This document shows positions 16,841-25,828 of a DNA stretch of 64,000 bases, piece after piece (the first letter of the stretch is position 1; every line of letters begins with the position of its first letter). Position numbers and translations under genes: made by a program. This DNA comes from CAYRGQ01 sp964423925 (GTDB lineage: Bacteria > Bacteroidota > Bacteroidia > Sphingobacteriales > Sphingobacteriaceae), in contig CAYRGQ010000002.1 in the NCBI GenBank assembly GCA_964423925.1, positions 191,882 to 255,881 of the forward strand, read 5' to 3'. Below the pieces are notes generated by a model. The model saw only the letters and a program-made list of their open reading frames with translations, was not told where the DNA came from and did not search any database.

Positions 16841-17530
16841 TTAGATCGTTACGTTGTCCTCGAGGGCGGTATCGGCTGTTCGGATGATGCGCGAAGGCAT
16901 GTTGCGTATGATCTGGTAATCGTGTGTCGCCATGAGAATCGCAGTACCCGAACGGCTGATTTCCTTGAGCAAAAGCACAATGCCCTCGGACGTTTCCGGA
17001 TCCAAGTTCCCCGTGGGCTCATCAGCGAGGATGATTTCAGGATTATTAAGCAGGGCGCGCGCGATGACTACCCGTTGCTGCTCGCCACCGGAGAGTTCGT
17101 GCGGCATCTTTTTCAGTTTTGAGCGCAGGCCAACTTTCTCCAGCACGTCCAGCATGCGGTTTTTGATCAATTGCTTGTCCTTCCATCCGGTCGCCCGCAG
17201 CGCAAATTCCAAATTCTTCTCTACCGTACGGTCGGTCAGCAAGTGAAAGTCCTGGAACACGATGCCCAATTTTCGCCTCAAGAACGGCACTTCGCTCTCG
17301 CGGAGGCGCTTGAGGTCAAATCCCGCTACCATACCCTCCCCACTAGCAATGTGGAGTTCTCCATAGATAATCTTCAGCAAGCTACTCTTGCCACTGCCCG
17401 TTTGCCCGATCAGGAATACAAATTCTCCTTTATCAATTTGCAAGTTAACGTTAGTCAACACCAAATGCTGAGGCTGGTAAATATCGACGTTTTTGAGGGT
17501 GATTACGGTATCTCCGACCATAGTGTTCAC
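16841..17530 (-). CDS. ftsE: FtsE-like cell-division ABC ATPase
   Basis: ATP-binding cassette of 229 residues, closest in pattern to FtsE, which with FtsX controls septal peptidoglycan hydrolases. The Walker A is GQTGSGKSS, the signature LSGGEQQRV and the Walker B ILADEPTGNLD, with the H-loop His in ATHDYQI. The frame begins at GTG 17530, overlapping the TGA of the 67-residue gene; ATG 17521 (MVGDTVITL) is the other candidate. ftsX is not adjacent, so its partner permease must be elsewhere. The overlapping small gene is the only neighbour with coupled translation. Confidence 0.87.
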   Translation of the reverse strand: MNTMVGDTVITLKNVDIYQPQHLVLTNVNLQIDKGEFVFLIGQTGSGKSSLLKIIYGELHIASGEGMVAGFDLKRLRESEVPFLRRKLGIVFQDFHLLTDRTVEKNLEFALRATGWKDKQLIKNRMLDVLEKVGLRSKLKKMPHELSGGEQQRVVIARALLNNPEIILADEPTGNLDPETSEGIVLLLKEISRSGTAILMATHDYQIIRNMPSRIIRTADTALEDNVTI

Positions 17531-17730
17531 AAGTCTAATTTTTTGATTTCGCCAAAGGGCATTGCCCGCACGATATCCATGATGTGATCCGCTTTGTCTG
17601 CCAAGCCCAATTTTTCAAGGGACTTGTCCGGGCGGTCGACCCGAAAATAAGCCAGCAATGTAAATTCCTCATCGCGCAACTGCACGTAATCCGGAATTTT
17701 AGCAACACCTTTTACTTTGATAACATACAT
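17527..17730 (-). CDS. small protein upstream of ftsE, function unknown
   Basis: 67-residue soluble protein from ATG 17730 (MYVIKVKGVAKIPDYVQ). The longer frame from 17769 has an unlikely cysteine-rich start. A strand-rich front part (EEFTLLAYFRVDRP) is followed by a helical back half ending MPFGEIKKLDL. It overlaps the ftsE start by GTGA, which argues that it is real and made together with FtsE. No domain recognised. Confidence 0.7.
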   Translation of the reverse strand: MYVIKVKGVAKIPDYVQLRDEEFTLLAYFRVDRPDKSLEKLGLADKADHIMDIVRAMPFGEIKKLDL

Positions 17731-17822
17731 GGCTTCGCAAAGGTAGCATAAATCAGCGTGTAAACACAACGACTGAGTCGTTAATTTCGTGCCGGAAGGC
17801 GTCCTCCGGCCGATGCATGGCC

Positions 17823-18839
17823 CTAGCGATGCCGCGCCAAAAAATCCAAGGTATTTACGCCGTCGGCGTAGTCATCCAATTCGGGCCTTTGGCTATGTCC
17901 GAACGGAAATACTGGCACCATCACGTCCAAACCGGGTCGGCTGACCACACATTGCAATAATTCCGCTTCTGCATTAAGCCGCTGCTCCAGTGCGCGCTTA
18001 TCCCGATATTCCTCGCTGTACAAGACAGCTAACGGCGAGGCCGTGCGGGTGTCGGGCTTTACGAGCAAAAAACCATTGTCAAAATGCGGGTCGCCATTGA
18101 TCAGGTAGATGGACTTATTGTAATCATAATTATTCGCGTATTTATGATGTTCCATGACCGAACGGAAGGATGCAATACCTTCAAAAAACGTGGCAACATC
18201 GTAGTCCTCAGGCATGTACACCTTGGAAACGTTGCGACAGCCTAAGCCAAAGTAGTCGAAGACATCATGCCCAAGCGCCCGCAACTCCGCTGGGCTCTCG
18301 CTGCCGTCCAAAACGGCTACGCTGTTCCGATTCTTGCGGATGATATGCGGCTTGCCACCGAAATAATGCTCGAAATATCGCGCGCTATTGTTGCTGCCGG
18401 TAGCGATAACCAAATCGAAGCCCTGCAAGCGTTCCACGATGGCTATCCGATCCGCCAACGCAGGCTCGAGTTCAATCAGTTTGTGAAGGAGGTGTTTGGT
18501 TAAATGGGTATCAGCGGACGAAAATTTCACCTGCGCTCTAAAACCAGCTGCCAGCACGCACACGATGTCGTGCCAACCCACTAGTGGAATGTTGCCGGCC
18601 AACACGAGCCCCACGGTGCGGTCAGCGTTGCCATCAAAATCGTAGAGATCCAGCCAAGCGTTCAGCTTTTCGGACGTGAGCGTCGCCGCCCATGCGCCTA
18701 CCGCCTGCCGTATACTCTCGGGGGTGTACCATGCATATTGCGAGGAAGCATGGTCTATAACCTGTTGCAACTCCTCGTTTGATTCCGCTAGATAAGTTCC
18801 TAATTTCGCCAATACGGCTATTCGTTGTTGCTTTGTCAA
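17823..18839 (-). CDS. acyl-CoA reductase (LuxC-like domain)
   Basis: 338-residue member of the acyl-CoA reductase family related to LuxC and aldehyde dehydrogenases, predicted to reduce acyl-CoA or another acyl thioester to the aldehyde with NAD(P)H. The nucleotide-binding region includes VGLVLAGNIPLVGWHDIV near 76-93. The catalytic Cys lies in YFGLGCRNVSKVY near residue 201. It is shorter than LuxC (about 480 residues), which is normal for the Bacteroidota group. It is divergently transcribed from a dicluster ferredoxin gene 166 bases away, suggesting linked expression (inference). Physiological substrate unknown. Confidence 0.8.
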   Translation of the reverse strand: MTKQQRIAVLAKLGTYLAESNEELQQVIDHASSQYAWYTPESIRQAVGAWAATLTSEKLNAWLDLYDFDGNADRTVGLVLAGNIPLVGWHDIVCVLAAGFRAQVKFSSADTHLTKHLLHKLIELEPALADRIAIVERLQGFDLVIATGSNNSARYFEHYFGGKPHIIRKNRNSVAVLDGSESPAELRALGHDVFDYFGLGCRNVSKVYMPEDYDVATFFEGIASFRSVMEHHKYANNYDYNKSIYLINGDPHFDNGFLLVKPDTRTASPLAVLYSEEYRDKRALEQRLNAEAELLQCVVSRPGLDVMVPVFPFGHSQRPELDDYADGVNTLDFLARHR

Positions 18840-18876
18840 AATCCGTTTTCCTTATCCGATTAACTTGAGATTGTTG

Positions 18877-18884
18877 TATATTTG
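18877..18884 (+). promoter_or_regulatory. predicted -7 element upstream of the ferredoxin gene
   Basis: TATATTTG fits the consensus exactly. It lies 121 bases before the ferredoxin ATG and 38 bases outside the divergent reductase start, so the ferredoxin message would carry a leader of about 115 bases. Confidence 0.5.
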
Positions 18885-19005
18885 CCACATAAATTTGGGA
18901 GTCTGTATAAAGACTACTACTTTTGTAGATTACTTCGCTTTCTAGGGAAAGCAGAAGACAAACATAGGAATTTGTTTCTTGACATAAAGGAAGGATATCG
19001 AATAA

Positions 19006-19356
19006 ATGGCTATTAAAATAACAGACGAGTGCATCAACTGCGGGGCTTGCGAACCGGAATGCCCTAACAACGCGATTTACGATGCCGGGGACTCTTGGCG
19101 TTTCTCAGACGGCACAGCGTTGACGGGCATAATCGATTTCGGCGATGGAACCGCACTGAACGCCGACGAAGAGCAGGCAGCGATTTCTGACGAAGTATAT
19201 TACATCGTATCCGACAAATGCACGGAGTGTGTCGGGTTTCACGACGAGCCCCAGTGTGCCGCCGTATGCCCGGTAGACTGCTGCGTGGATGACGAAGACG
19301 TGCGGGAAACAGAAGAAGAACTTCTCGCCAAGAAAGCATGGTTGCACGCCGAATAG
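19006..19356 (+). CDS. 4Fe-4S dicluster ferredoxin
   Basis: Electron carrier of 116 residues with two cluster-binding sets. The first is CINCGACEPEC at Cys9, 12, 15 and 19. The second is CTEC with a longer loop to CAAVCPVDC near residues 75-95. The acidic insert between them (FGDGTALNADEEQ) and the acidic C-terminal tail fit the Allochromatium-type ferredoxin family seen in Bacteroidota. It probably donates or accepts electrons for oxidoreductases; the adjacent acyl-CoA reductase is one possible partner, though that family normally uses NAD(P)H. A terminator follows. Confidence 0.93.
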   Translation: MAIKITDECINCGACEPECPNNAIYDAGDSWRFSDGTALTGIIDFGDGTALNADEEQAAISDEVYYIVSDKCTECVGFHDEPQCAAVCPVDCCVDDEDVRETEEELLAKKAWLHAE

Positions 19357-19380
19357 ATCGCACCGACGCAAACGAACGTA

Positions 19381-19419
19381 AAAAGCCCGATAACTGAGTT
19401 GTTATCGGGCTTTCTTTTT
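19381..19419 (+). terminator. rho-independent terminator after the ferredoxin gene
   Basis: AAAGCCCGATAAC pairs perfectly with GTTATCGGGCTTT around a six-base loop, then a T-rich tail. Confidence 0.85.
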
Positions 19420-19517
19420 AGAATACCTGCGGACCTAGCTTACTACAGTTGAATGAAATTTAAAAATGTTCAACGCCTATCCGTGTGCGCGGGACTACAA
19501 TGCTCAGGAAAGACCTG

Positions 19518-19994
19518 CTAACTATCTTTCTTGCACGGCACCACCAACACGGGGCATAACGAACGGCGTACGACGCTCTCGGAAACGCTGCCCGACAGGA
19601 AGTGATCAAACCCAGTCCGTCCGTGCGTACCCATAATGATGAGATCTGCATCCCACTCCGCCGCCACATCCAATATTTCCTGCCGCGGTATTCCCACCCG
19701 ATGGAATGTGTACACTTCCTTCAAATCAGAGAATTGTTCCGCGATTTCATTCAATAAGGCCTTGGCATGCTCCATTTGAGCTTCTGTCGCATCGGGCACG
19801 ACGATCGGTTGCTGGCCGAGCAAGGGGTCGGACACATAGTTGGTCTGCGCAGTCACCTCCATTACGTGAACGAGCGCCACGGAAGAATTGTTGATCGTTG
19901 CGATGGTATGCGCGTGAGCGAGCGCCTTCTTGGCGCACTCACTTTCGTCTGTGGCCACGAGAATGCGGTTGTATTGGATACTTTGGCTTTTCAT
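19518..19994 (-). CDS. universal stress protein (UspA family)
   Basis: Single-domain Usp of 158 residues. It starts with the strand RILVATDESECAKKALAHA and carries the ATP-binding signature MGTHGRTGFDHFLSGSVSE (G-x2-G-x9-G-S) near residues 124-142, so it is predicted to bind ATP. Usp proteins help survival in stress and growth arrest; no more specific role can be read. Monocistronic by position. Confidence 0.92.
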   Translation of the reverse strand: MKSQSIQYNRILVATDESECAKKALAHAHTIATINNSSVALVHVMEVTAQTNYVSDPLLGQQPIVVPDATEAQMEHAKALLNEIAEQFSDLKEVYTFHRVGIPRQEILDVAAEWDADLIIMGTHGRTGFDHFLSGSVSESVVRRSLCPVLVVPCKKDS

Positions 19995-20115
19995 GGTCGT
20001 AGTTTATTGGTTAACGTCTTTAAAACTAAACAAATAAATCGAATATTGGTTTCTTTTTCTAACTATTACCACACGATCCGACCACGTAAAATGATGTTAC
20101 GACCCCCGCGCTGAG

Positions 20116-20772
20116 CTAGCTGAGCTCCTTCATTAGGTTGTCGAACGCTTCGCGCAATTCCGCCAGTTCCCGCTCTACTTTTGCTAAACGTTCCTCCAAC
20201 AGGGAACCCTGCCCTGGGCCCGTAGCGTATGCACCAGATGCGGGTTCGTCATCCACGATATCCGTGCCGCCCAATAAATGTGCATATCGCGCCTCTTTTT
20301 GCCCCGGCCGCTTCGGCAATTGAAGGACGTATGGCACCTCCCCACTCGCGAGCTTATCTAACAGTTCCTGGACCTCTTCGAGACTCTCAAATTCATACAG
20401 TCTTCCGGCGTTGGTGTTGATCTCCCCTGGTGTCAGGAACCCACGCAATAGCAAGAGGCAAATGATCGATACTTCTGCAGGCACCAAGGGGTAAACGATG
20501 GCAAAATTATGCTTGTATTTAGTGACGCGACTGGAGCCGCCCGTGGCCGTGGAAACCAGCCCCTTGCGCTTGAGTGTATCCAACGCACTGATCACGGTAT
20601 GTTCGTCATAGCTAACCACGGGCTTGCGGGAGGTCTTTTGGTTGCAGGCAGCGACTAACGCATTTAACGTCAACGGATAATACTCGGGCGTGGTCCGGGC
20701 TTTTTCCATCAATGCGCCCAGCACGCGCTGCTCTTCGGCTGTCAGAACGGGAAGTGTAGGTATATTTTCCAT
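20116..20772 (-). CDS. YceH/DUF480-family protein
   Basis: 218-residue member of the YceH (DUF480) family with two winged-helix domains. The N-terminal part shows EEQRVLGALMEKARTTPEYY and the family stretch YPLTLNALVAACNQKTSR. The second domain shows LLLRGFLTPGEINTNAGRLYEFES. The C-terminal 30 residues form a coiled coil (LEERLAKVERELAELREAF). The fold suggests DNA binding, but the role is not established. Confidence 0.9.
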   Translation of the reverse strand: MENIPTLPVLTAEEQRVLGALMEKARTTPEYYPLTLNALVAACNQKTSRKPVVSYDEHTVISALDTLKRKGLVSTATGGSSRVTKYKHNFAIVYPLVPAEVSIICLLLLRGFLTPGEINTNAGRLYEFESLEEVQELLDKLASGEVPYVLQLPKRPGQKEARYAHLLGGTDIVDDEPASGAYATGPGQGSLLEERLAKVERELAELREAFDNLMKELS

Positions 20773-20846
20773 GTGATTTTGTCGAGATTGACTCCAAAAA
20801 TGTGATATTTAAACGAATTACGCAACCTGTAAGCAAGCCTACACTA

Positions 20847-22019
20847 CTATCGTACCGCACGCGGACTTTCGCGAAGAACGCTATGATAAATCGCCATCAA
20901 CAAAGCCTTGTTGGTTTCCTCGCTGTATTTCTTTTCAAAATCCTGCCGAGCTCCACTACCTATGGCACGCTTGGTATCAGGATCGAACGATTGCCAGCGT
21001 TTGATACACGCACGCAGGGCCGGCGTGCTTCCCGGCTGAAAGAGCAAGCCATTTTTCCCTTCCGACACCATGGATGGCATGGCGCCCAGGTCGCTCGCGA
21101 TGACAGCAGTAGATGTTGCAAACGCTTCAATAATCGTCATGGGCATGCCCTCGTACCACACGGAGGGGAAAACCAGCGCTGTGCAACGGCTCAACATTGC
21201 TGCTACATCTTCGCGGCTCAAACTCCCAACAAAACGGATATTGGGATGCGAAACAGCGTATCGTGCGACCAATTCCTTCAGTGGACCGTCGCCAACGATT
21301 ATTAGTTCCGAACCGTCCTCCGCAAATGCCTCGAGCAATACGCGTATGCCCTTCTCCTCTGAAAGTCGTCCGACAAACAAAAAGAAATCCTCACGCTCGC
21401 TGCTGGGAACCTCCTCGGCGACCAAGAAGTTCTGCTTAACCGTCACCTGTCTTTCGTCAAGACCAAGAGAAGAAGACAGCACCTTTTCCCTGGCAAAAGG
21501 CGTTAAGGCGAGGTAACGATCTACCATCTTCCAAGTGCCGGCCCGGCGATGCATCCAATTGGTAGCTGCCAGCCAAAATGTTTTGATGACTGAATTACTA
21601 TGAACGCCGTTGGCCACCGCCCGCCAGGGAAACGCAGCCGTCACGCTGTCCGTGAACGGCCCACCTTGGTAAAAGAGCGTAGCCGACGGACATAACAACC
21701 GGTAGTTGTGCAAGGTCATCACCACGGGTATCCCCATCCGTTTCGCTACTCGTATTGCTAGGGGACCAACGGCATAATGAAGGTTGTGGACATGGATAAC
21801 GTCGGGTTTAAATTGTCGAATGGCTTTCCTTAGCGAGCGCGCAGCCCAGAAGTTCCATGGCGAAAGGGCTGTTTGGATCAATCCCTTCCAACCCCTTCGA
21901 TTTCGGAACGTAAGTACATCCACCTCCTCCGTTTCCGCAAGCAAGCGATGCTCCTGGCTGACAACCGTGTCTTCGCCTCCGGGATGCTGGTAGTAGTTGT
22001 GCACGATTAAAATTCGCAT
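20847..22019 (-). CDS. glycosyltransferase, family 4 (GT-B fold)
   Basis: Cytosolic or membrane-associated glycosyltransferase of 390 residues from ATG 22019 (MRILIVHNYYQHPGGEDTVV); the longer frame from 22307 lacks any plausible start context. The N-terminal Rossmann domain shows PDVIHVHNLHYAVGPLAIRV. The C-terminal domain shows FLFVGRLSEEKGIRVLLEAF and the nucleotide-sugar site VFPSVWYEGMPMTIIEAFAT with the E-x7-E spacing of retaining GT4 enzymes. Donor and acceptor are unknown. It stands alone and not in a polysaccharide cluster. Confidence 0.9.
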   Translation of the reverse strand: MRILIVHNYYQHPGGEDTVVSQEHRLLAETEEVDVLTFRNRRGWKGLIQTALSPWNFWAARSLRKAIRQFKPDVIHVHNLHYAVGPLAIRVAKRMGIPVVMTLHNYRLLCPSATLFYQGGPFTDSVTAAFPWRAVANGVHSNSVIKTFWLAATNWMHRRAGTWKMVDRYLALTPFAREKVLSSSLGLDERQVTVKQNFLVAEEVPSSEREDFFLFVGRLSEEKGIRVLLEAFAEDGSELIIVGDGPLKELVARYAVSHPNIRFVGSLSREDVAAMLSRCTALVFPSVWYEGMPMTIIEAFATSTAVIASDLGAMPSMVSEGKNGLLFQPGSTPALRACIKRWQSFDPDTKRAIGSGARQDFEKKYSEETNKALLMAIYHSVLRESPRAVR

Positions 22020-22189
22020 GGTTGATCGCTTATCGACAAAGCTACAAATCGCCTTGGGATTTCGAAATCCCCCCAACCACTTTCCATCTACGCAGAGGCC
22101 ATACACCGCTACACTCGGCCCCGCTATCTTCATTTCGAAAAAAGACACTATATTTAACTGGTTTTTGTAACGGACGAACACCACTAACC

Positions 22190-22543
22190 ATGGAAAGAAC
22201 ATGCTTAGATTGTGGACAAGCCTTAATCGGCCGTGCTGATAAGAAGTTTTGCGATGATGCCTGCCGCAGTAATTACAACAACCGCCAGTCAAGCGGTGAG
22301 TCAGCATTGCTACGCAAGGTTAACAGTATCTTGAAGCGCAACAGGCGAACACTCGAAAAGCTAAACCCGGAGGGAAAAGTCAAGATAAAACGAAGGCTGC
22401 TCGTAAACGAGGGCTTTCACTTTGACTACATTACCAGCACGTACGAAACGGCCAAAGGGGATCAATACCGATTTTGCTACGAGTATGGCTACTTATTGCT
22501 TGACAATGACGAGGTGTTACTGGTGAAACGTACGGAGGCCTGA
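22190..22543 (+). CDS. zinc-ribbon protein (DUF2116-like), function unknown
   Basis: 117-residue protein from ATG 22190 (MERTCLDCGQALIG). A zinc-binding set is visible at Cys5, Cys8, Cys21 and Cys25 (CLDC...FCDDAC), followed by RSNYNNR, matching the DUF2116-type ribbon. Residues 40-117 are basic then strand-rich (GFHFDYITSTYETAKGDQY). It could bind nucleic acid, but nothing proves it. The longer frame from 22022 is rejected because the zinc ribbon is normally N-terminal. Confidence 0.8.
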   Translation: MERTCLDCGQALIGRADKKFCDDACRSNYNNRQSSGESALLRKVNSILKRNRRTLEKLNPEGKVKIKRRLLVNEGFHFDYITSTYETAKGDQYRFCYEYGYLLLDNDEVLLVKRTEA

Positions 22544-22633
22544 GGATCACTATCTGTTGCCTAGCCTTTTCGCCAATATGCTTCAACGACCGCTTAAAAA
22601 AAAACCGAAGAAAATTCAACGACAACGAACTAC

Positions 22634-23557
22634 ATGACCTTCTACCGCCTACGGCTTTCACTATTCATCACTATCGCGTGCGTTATTACCGCATGTTCGC
22701 CTACCCGACATCTACAGGTCCTCAGCCCCGAATCCCCAGCCGCTTTGCACCGCTTCTTCGCGTACCAACCGGACCGTATGGTCATCAGTGGACATCGGGG
22801 CACGATTGAATTGGGCCTACCCGAAAACTCCATCGCCGCCATGCATGCCGTACTGCAGCATACCCCCGCTTTCTTCGAGATCGACCCGCGGCTCACGAAA
22901 GACAGCGTGGTGGTGCTGGTGCACGATACGACGCTCGACCGTACTACCGACGGCACCGGCAAAGTGGCGGACTATACTTGGGCGGAGCTCCAGCAACTGC
23001 GTCTCAAGGACCGTGACGGCAACCTGACGGAACACCGCATACCCACCCTCTCTGAAGCCATAAAATGGGCCAAGGGAAAAACCGTACTCAATCTAGATCG
23101 TAAGGACGTTCCTCTGGAAACCACCGCAGCACTCATTCGGGAACACGACGCCTATGCGTGGGTGATGGTGACGGTACACTCGCCTGAGCAAGCGCGCTTT
23201 TACCTCGACCAGTCTCCCGACCAAATGCTGTCGGCGCACATCCGTTCGGTGGAACAGTTTGAGGCCTACCGCGATGCCGCGATCCCATTCAATCGCATGA
23301 TTGCCTATATCGGCCCGGAAGTCAAAGATGAAAATCAAGAACTCTACCGCTTGCTCCACGCCCAGGGCGCGATGTGCATGATATCGGCTGCATCCACCTA
23401 TGACAAGCTACCCACAGCGGCAGAGCGTGCCGCCGCATACCAAGCCATTCGAGCCGATGGGGCTACGATCTTGGAATCGGACTTCCCTATCGAGGTTTCC
23501 GTAGCGTTAGGGGTCAGAGCGCGAGATAAGCAGCCATCTGACCTCGCTGCGCCGTAA
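22634..23557 (+). CDS. glycerophosphodiester phosphodiesterase, lipoprotein
   Basis: 307-residue enzyme of the GDPD TIM-barrel family, which cleaves glycerophosphodiesters to an alcohol and sn-glycerol 3-phosphate. The signal peptide ends in VITAC, with the lipidated Cys at 21, so the enzyme is periplasmic or surface exposed. Active-site elements are GHRG with LPENS (about 55-67), the metal-binding FEIDPRLTKDSVVVLVHD, then TTDGTG. Later catalytic Lys/Asp segments such as LNLDRKD are present. It may supply phosphate or glycerol from extracellular phospholipid head groups (inference). Confidence 0.92.
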   Translation: MTFYRLRLSLFITIACVITACSPTRHLQVLSPESPAALHRFFAYQPDRMVISGHRGTIELGLPENSIAAMHAVLQHTPAFFEIDPRLTKDSVVVLVHDTTLDRTTDGTGKVADYTWAELQQLRLKDRDGNLTEHRIPTLSEAIKWAKGKTVLNLDRKDVPLETTAALIREHDAYAWVMVTVHSPEQARFYLDQSPDQMLSAHIRSVEQFEAYRDAAIPFNRMIAYIGPEVKDENQELYRLLHAQGAMCMISAASTYDKLPTAAERAAAYQAIRADGATILESDFPIEVSVALGVRARDKQPSDLAAP

Positions 23558-23647
23558 AGATTACGTTACAGAAAACCGCGTAAGCCTGTCGGTTGTTCAG
23601 GTTAACACATGAACCTTTTACTTATCTTTAAGCTATAAAACTACAAC

Positions 23648-24766
23648 ATGAAACATTCACGTCGGGATTTTATCCAGAAATTAACCGCTTCGGCGGTACT
23701 GCTTCCCATCGCCACGCCGATGATTGCACAAGCCAATTCCTACCGTCCATCTCGCCAGGGCAAAACACTGCGAGTGGCATTGATGGGACTTGGCGGCTAC
23801 GCCCAGCGCGTCGCCGAAGCGATGCAGTCCTGTCAGCGCGCGAAGATTACGGGGCTAATCAGTGGCACGCCCCAGAAGCTCGAGGAATGGTCCGCCAAGT
23901 ACAACGTACCTAAAAAGAATTGTTACAATTACGACACCTTTGACGCCATCAAAGACAATCCGGAGATCGACGCGGTATACATCATCACGCCGAATGCCCT
24001 ACACCATAGCCAGGCGCTACGGGTGGCTGCGGCGGGCAAGCACGTGATCTGCGAGAAGCCTATGTCGCTCAATGCCAGGGAGGCCCGCGAGATGGTAAAA
24101 GCGTGCCGCGATGCCGGTGTACACCTGCTCGTCGGCTACCGCATGCGCTTCGAGGCTAATACGCTGGAGATCGTCCGCATGCGAAACGACAGTGAACTGG
24201 GTAAAATCATGTTCTTTGAGGGGCTTAGCGGATTTCGTATCGGCGACCCCAACCAATGGCGTCTCAACAAGGACCTGGCCGGCGGTGGCGCATTGATGGA
24301 CATCGGTGTATATTCCATTAATGGTGCGCGATACATGGTCGGGGAAGATCCCATTTGGGTTACAGCCCAGGAAACGAAAACGGACACGGCTCGATTTGGT
24401 GAGGGGGTTGACGAAACCATCACCTTCCAGTTTGGTTTTCCCAGTGGCGCCACGGCGTCCTGCCTCTCGACCTACAACATGAACTACCTAGACCGGTTCT
24501 ACCTGAACGGCGAAAAAGGCTTTGCCGAACTCTGGCCTGCCACGGGCTATGGACCTATCCGGGGACGAACCAACCACGGCCCGCTCGAGAAGCCGCATAC
24601 CACCCACCAAACCGTCCAAATGGACGAGATGGCGGCAATTATTCTCGACGGCAAACAACCGATATTGCGTGTAGACGGCGAAGATGCGATCAAAGACATG
24701 GTCATCGTAGACGCCATCTACGAGGCGTGCCGTACCGGACGCCAGCAGCCCCTTACGTATGGGTAG
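23648..24766 (+). CDS. Tat-exported Gfo/Idh/MocA oxidoreductase
   Basis: 372-residue NAD(P)-dependent oxidoreductase with a twin-arginine signal (KHSRRDFIQKLTASAVLLP), cleaved probably after the AQA near residue 28. The Rossmann motif is MGLGGYAQRV, and the family signature CEKPMSLNAREA lies near 135-146. Export through Tat implies folding with tightly bound cofactor, as for periplasmic glucose-fructose oxidoreductase. Substrate unknown. It is not clearly in an operon with the phosphodiesterase 90 bases upstream and converges with the ABC permease gene. Confidence 0.9.
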   Translation: MKHSRRDFIQKLTASAVLLPIATPMIAQANSYRPSRQGKTLRVALMGLGGYAQRVAEAMQSCQRAKITGLISGTPQKLEEWSAKYNVPKKNCYNYDTFDAIKDNPEIDAVYIITPNALHHSQALRVAAAGKHVICEKPMSLNAREAREMVKACRDAGVHLLVGYRMRFEANTLEIVRMRNDSELGKIMFFEGLSGFRIGDPNQWRLNKDLAGGGALMDIGVYSINGARYMVGEDPIWVTAQETKTDTARFGEGVDETITFQFGFPSGATASCLSTYNMNYLDRFYLNGEKGFAELWPATGYGPIRGRTNHGPLEKPHTTHQTVQMDEMAAIILDGKQPILRVDGEDAIKDMVIVDAIYEACRTGRQQPLTYG

Positions 24767-24808
24767 CCCGACGTCAACGGGCTTACCCTCACCGGTAGTT
24801 TGTGCCGC

Positions 24809-25828
24809 TTAGGTACGGATCTCCTTACGCATGAATAGGTAGTACGCCAAGGCGAAACAGACCGTCGTCCCCGCCAACAAACCTGTCACCTGGGGCCATA
24901 CGATCATTAAGCTCTCCTTGAGTGGTAGCGGTGCCGGAATGGCTCCCGCCATCCGCTCCATGCTCAACGGCCCTAAGCTGCGTACCGATGGCATGAGCAG
25001 CGTGGTTGCGGCATCGGTGTAGAGTTGGCTCGGCGCTAGCCGAAGCAAAGAAAGCAACAGATTGTTGTAGGATAGCAGTTGCTCCGGCGCCAAGTACCCC
25101 TTGGGGACCATGGCACTCACGATCAGGTTGACCACGATTTGGTAGAAAACCGTAAAGAACAGCCAAATACCAATTGCCGTCAGTGCCGAGGTAGCCGCAT
25201 TGCGGAAGCGAACCGAAAAACATATCGACAAGCTAAGCCAAAATCCGACATATAACACGCTCAATACCACGAAGCCGAGGATGCGAGCAAGTTCTACGGC
25301 CTCCAGCGGCACACCGGTAAGTACCAAACCGCCGCCTACCATCAACAAGGCTAAGCTGAGAAACAAAACAATGACAACGATAAGCGAAGCCGTAAACTTC
25401 GCCAATAGCAAGTTGTCACGATAGATGGGCTGGGCCATCAGGCGAATTAACGTACCGTTGTTGTGTTCGGAATTGATGGCGTCAAACCCCATGGCAATGC
25501 CGAGCAGCGGCCCTAGGAAACTGAGGAACGTGTGAAACGTTGGCAACGTGCCATCCGACACGGTCAATAGTTTTAAATAAACGAAGGCGCGGTCGGGATC
25601 TTGCACGTTGCCCACCGCCTGCTTAATGTTCGCAAGCGAAACGTACATCGTACCGAAAAACGTGAGGCCGATCAGGACCAGCATCACGACAAAGCGCCAA
25701 CTCCGCACGTGGTCGCCGACTTCTTTGCGTACGATTACCCAAAACGGCGTGCGTGACCCGTCGGCTGACTGGCTACTGCTTACTTCGCTTGAAAAAAGGT
25801 TTTTTAAGTATACTGATGGACTTTTCAT
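24809..25828 (-). CDS. ABC-2 type membrane permease
   Basis: 339-residue membrane subunit of an ABC exporter. It has about six membrane segments: one after residue 45 (FVVMLVLIGLTFFGTMYV), then four clustered between 110 and 245, and one near the C-terminus (LLAGTTVCFALAYYLFM). The motif NNGTLIRLMAQPI is the ABC-2 coupling region. Its start overlaps the end of the ATPase gene by 56 bases in a different frame. With the ATPase and the NEW3-domain protein it forms an exporter operon. The transported substrate is unknown. Confidence 0.88.
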   Translation of the reverse strand: MKSPSVYLKNLFSSEVSSSQSADGSRTPFWVIVRKEVGDHVRSWRFVVMLVLIGLTFFGTMYVSLANIKQAVGNVQDPDRAFVYLKLLTVSDGTLPTFHTFLSFLGPLLGIAMGFDAINSEHNNGTLIRLMAQPIYRDNLLLAKFTASLIVVIVLFLSLALLMVGGGLVLTGVPLEAVELARILGFVVLSVLYVGFWLSLSICFSVRFRNAATSALTAIGIWLFFTVFYQIVVNLIVSAMVPKGYLAPEQLLSYNNLLLSLLRLAPSQLYTDAATTLLMPSVRSLGPLSMERMAGAIPAPLPLKESLMIVWPQVTGLLAGTTVCFALAYYLFMRKEIRT

